DNA from: an uncultured Litorilinea sp.
Lineage (GTDB): Bacteria > Chloroflexota > Anaerolineae > Caldilineales > Caldilineaceae
Reading direction: 5' to 3'
DNA length: 8,168 bases
Assembly: GCA_946885925.1 (NCBI GenBank)
Contig: CAMPHP010000106.1
Coordinates: forward strand, 1-8,168
Shown here: in pieces, positions 5,720-8,168 of the stretch
Numbering within the stretch: position 1 is the first letter of the stretch
How the letters are laid out: every line of letters starts with the position of its first letter
Made by a program: the position numbers and the translations under genes
The notes under the pieces: generated by a model
Told to the model about the DNA's origin: nothing
Databases searched by the model: none
What the model saw: only the letters and a program-made list of their open reading frames with translations

Positions 5720-5747
5720 TTTAAGCTGCCCTAAAGCGTGCCTAAGC
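5709..5747 (-). promoter_or_regulatory. Four GCTTWR direct repeats, probable regulator binding array
   Basis: Reading the minus strand, GCTTAG starts at 5747, GCTTTAG at 5737, GCTTAAA at 5726 and GCTTAAC at 5715: steps of 10, 11 and 11 bases, about one helical turn. The last copy overlaps the -35 of the protease promoter. Tandem half-sites at 11-base spacing overlapping a poor -35 are typical of OmpR/PhoB-family response regulators; cyanobacterial Pho boxes have a CTTAACC-like unit. The identity of the regulator is inferred only. Confidence 0.5.
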
Positions 5748-8168
5748 CTACTGCTGAGATTCTGGCTCGACAGTCGGGCCGGGGGTTGGTAATTCTCCGG
5801 CATCGGATACCTCTGATTCTGCCTCAGGAGTTGGTTCAATCTGCACGCCTGTCAACTCCGCCAGCCTCGCCAGTGTTTCCTCCAACGCGGCAATTTCTTC
5901 ACCGTAGCCTGCCCAATTTCCTTCTTGGGCGTATCTCTGCGCTTGTTCAAAGGCGCGATTGGCCTCAATAATAAGTTCTTCCACAGTCGTAGCGCCACTC
6001 TCTGCACCACTACCTGTTTCAGTAATCACGCTGACATCCTCACCACCAAACGTCGCCAGTTCCGCCAAGGCTGGAGCCGTCAACACCTCATTGCCAAAAA
6101 GTTCGGCCAAGGCCAATCCTAGATTTTCGGCCATGACCACTTCGTCAACCGTGGCAACAATCACCCGCTGCAACTCAGGGATCTGTCCAGTAGCCGATTG
6201 TAGATAGAGTGGTTCCACATAGAGCAGGCTGCCCGCGATTGGAATGACCAACAAATTGCCCCGAATCACACTAGAGCCTTGCGAATTCCAAAGACTCAAT
6301 TGCGCGCTGATCATTGGGTCTTGATCAATACGTGCCTCGATCTGCTTGGGGCCAAAGAGTAGCGTGTCCTTGCCAAATTCATAAACGATCTTATGTCCAT
6401 AGACGTCCCGGTCACTCCGTGCGGCCATCCAGGCAATCATATTCTCGCGGTTCGCTGGCGTAAAAGGCAAGATTTGCACATATTCCAAGCGATCTTCGCC
6501 TGGCAGCTGCATCAGCACATAATAGGGTTCAATGGGTACAGTATCATCGTCAAAGATTTCCTGCGGCCATGCCCACAAGTCCTCGCGATTATAAAACTCG
6601 GTGACATCAGTCATGTGATAGGTGCGGTAAACGTCGGCCTGTACGCTGAAGAGATCTTCCGGATAGCGAAGATGTGCCTGAATATCAGCAGGCATCTGAT
6701 CCATTGGTATAAAGAGAGTTGGGAAGATGCGCGCATAGGCAGCGACAATCGGCTCCGAAGGGTCGATCTGATAAAAGCGCATCGAGCCATCATAGGCGTT
6801 TACCACTACCTTCACCGGATTGCGAATATAGTTGATAGACCCTCTTGGCTCGCTGTATGGAAAGCGGTTGCTTGTGGTATAGGCATCAATGATCCAGTGT
6901 AAGCGCCCTGCATCATCCACAATGATATAGGGGTCTTGATCATAGCTCAGGAAAGGTGCGACCTCTCGAACCCGCTCCAAAATGTTGCGCCGCCAGAGCA
7001 ATTGGCTGTCGGGATGAATGTCTCGGTTGAGCAGCATATTGATGTCTGCAAAGCGTATCGCAAAAAGCAGGCGCGCCCAAAAACCCATCGAAATCCCAGT
7101 ATCTGCCTCAAAAAACGTAGTCACATTCCCTTCACCACGGGGATAGTCAAACTCTGGTTCGGTGGTACGAGCGATGACGTGATCGTTTGTCAGTTCGCCA
7201 AAATAGATCTGCGGCTGCGTAACAGTGATGACTCCCTGGGGCGGCAAGTCCTTTATATAAAATTGAGGAAGCCCATCCCGTGTCACTTGTGAAACAGGCG
7301 ATGCAGCTACTCCATAGCCATGCGTATAAACCAAGCGCCGGTTGACCCACGTCTGCGCGTCTTCGGAGAGTTGTTCCGGGACCAACTCGCGTGCCGCCAA
7401 CATCACCTGACGCAACTCGTCATTTATCCAATAACGATCTACATCTACATCATTAAACTGATAATACTGGCGTAGTGCCTGGATTTGGTTATAGGTCTGC
7501 AACAACGGCCGGTAATCCCACAAGCGCACATTGGTTACCGTCTCCTGTTCGGTCAGCAACTGCTCCACGGTCAGCGTAGGAGAAGCCTCATAGCTCTGGA
7601 GTTCCACCGTGTTCAGATCAAAGGCCAGGCGAGTGAATTCGATATTGTTCGCAATATAGGGACGCTCCAGGTTCAATTGGTTGGGGTTTACCTGAAAACG
7701 CTGTACAAGCCCTGGATAGACATTACCCGCCACCACTGCCGTCACAATCCACAGCCCAAGCACGGCAACCATGATGCGCCACGCTTGGCGCAGAAAGACA
7801 GTCACAATCAAAAGCGCGGCGGTGATTAATGTGACCACAAATAAAATATTGTAGGCAGGCAACTGCGCCCGCACATCCGCATAGCCAGCACCTGTAAAGG
7901 AACCGCGCCGGCTATAGACCAGCTCATACGCATCCAAGCGGTATTGCCATGCGACCAGCACCAAGAGCAATGCAGCCAAAATCGCAAGATGCACCAACAC
8001 CGCACGACCTACACGCCACCCACGCCAAAAGAAGCCATTGGTCAACGCCGTAGCCACCAAGGTAACTGCCAGCAAGAAAATCAGCCAGGTGCGTGCCGCC
8101 CCCAAAATGGGCAGCGTAAAGAGGAAGAAGCCTACATCCATGTTAAAGAGTGGATCGCTGGCACCAAA
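5748..8168 (-). CDS. UPF0182 family membrane protein, N-terminus beyond the window
   Basis: The frame is open to the right edge and encodes 806 visible residues; UPF0182 proteins are usually about 900-1000 long, so the first part is missing. The visible chain begins FGASDPLFNMDVGFFLFTLP, a family hallmark (DP-x-F-x-x-D-x-x-F-x-x-F-x-L-P). The Met within it (ATG at 8141) is therefore internal, not the start. About four membrane helices follow (roughly 26-48, 53-76, 104-127, 129-151). A large external domain comes next, with VYTHGYGVAASP, LPQFYIKDLPP, YFGE, DYPRGEGN, LLWRRNILERV, DAYTTSNRFPYSE and NYIRNPVKVVVNAYDG. The C-terminus is a helical, acidic segment ending in a Pro/Glu-rich tail. The function of the family is unknown. 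It lies 101 bases upstream of the protease gene on the same strand with no terminator between, so read-through is possible. Confidence 0.95.
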   Translation of the reverse strand, partial: FGASDPLFNMDVGFFLFTLPILGAARTWLIFLLAVTLVATALTNGFFWRGWRVGRAVLVHLAILAALLLVLVAWQYRLDAYELVYSRRGSFTGAGYADVRAQLPAYNILFVVTLITAALLIVTVFLRQAWRIMVAVLGLWIVTAVVAGNVYPGLVQRFQVNPNQLNLERPYIANNIEFTRLAFDLNTVELQSYEASPTLTVEQLLTEQETVTNVRLWDYRPLLQTYNQIQALRQYYQFNDVDVDRYWINDELRQVMLAARELVPEQLSEDAQTWVNRRLVYTHGYGVAASPVSQVTRDGLPQFYIKDLPPQGVITVTQPQIYFGELTNDHVIARTTEPEFDYPRGEGNVTTFFEADTGISMGFWARLLFAIRFADINMLLNRDIHPDSQLLWRRNILERVREVAPFLSYDQDPYIIVDDAGRLHWIIDAYTTSNRFPYSEPRGSINYIRNPVKVVVNAYDGSMRFYQIDPSEPIVAAYARIFPTLFIPMDQMPADIQAHLRYPEDLFSVQADVYRTYHMTDVTEFYNREDLWAWPQEIFDDDTVPIEPYYVLMQLPGEDRLEYVQILPFTPANRENMIAWMAARSDRDVYGHKIVYEFGKDTLLFGPKQIEARIDQDPMISAQLSLWNSQGSSVIRGNLLVIPIAGSLLYVEPLYLQSATGQIPELQRVIVATVDEVVMAENLGLALAELFGNEVLTAPALAELATFGGEDVSVITETGSGAESGATTVEELIIEANRAFEQAQRYAQEGNWAGYGEEIAALEETLARLAELTGVQIEPTPEAESEVSDAGELPTPGPTVEPESQQ

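Noticed and set aside
5748..8141. Taking the ATG at 8141 as the UPF0182 start
   Set aside because: The nine upstream codons (FGASDPLFN) are in frame and complete the family motif, and the first membrane helices are missing, so the gene continues beyond the right edge.

Overview
The window looks like a chromosomal, housekeeping-type segment from a member of the Chloroflexota (green non-sulfur bacteria). This rests on remembered family patterns rather than a search. The patterns are a bL31 with a long charged tail next to bL21 and bL27, a UPF0182 membrane protein, a trypsin-like HtrA protease, and a short conserved protein beginning MAFTYKNSKG. Base composition is moderate. No mobile element, integrase, CRISPR array, tRNA or rRNA was recognised.

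Layout, left to right. Positions 1-117 hold the 5' part of a small minus-strand gene that leaves the window on the left. A stretch of about 900 bases follows (118-1016). It contains that gene's probable promoter and a possible leader hairpin, a doubtful small lipoprotein-like reading frame (435-722), a strong plus-strand promoter (791-820) and a long, well-structured leader (about 827-1016). The leader feeds a ribosomal-protein operon: rplU (bL21), rpmA (bL27) and rpmE (bL31), closed by a clear intrinsic terminator at 2051-2090. Next is tdk (thymidine kinase, 2219-2848, plus strand).

From 2869 to the right edge everything is on the minus strand. A membrane-anchored molybdopterin oxidoreductase (2869-3921) meets tdk tail to tail. 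Upstream of it are a 29-base palindrome and then the terminator of the next gene, an HtrA-type serine protease with one PDZ and a C-terminal PepSY-like domain (4126-5646). That gene has its own probable promoter, preceded by four GCTTWR direct repeats at 10-11 base steps. Furthest right is a UPF0182 protein (5748 to the edge, N-terminus missing).

The ribosomal genes form one transcription unit with an evident regulatory leader. The minus-strand genes are a set of cell-envelope proteins (UPF0182, protease, exported molybdoenzyme), but nothing shows that they act in one pathway. No whole new system is apparent. The observations most worth following are the bL21 leader with mutually exclusive hairpins, the repeat array in front of the protease gene, and a twin-arginine-like motif before the fifth membrane segment of the molybdoenzyme.
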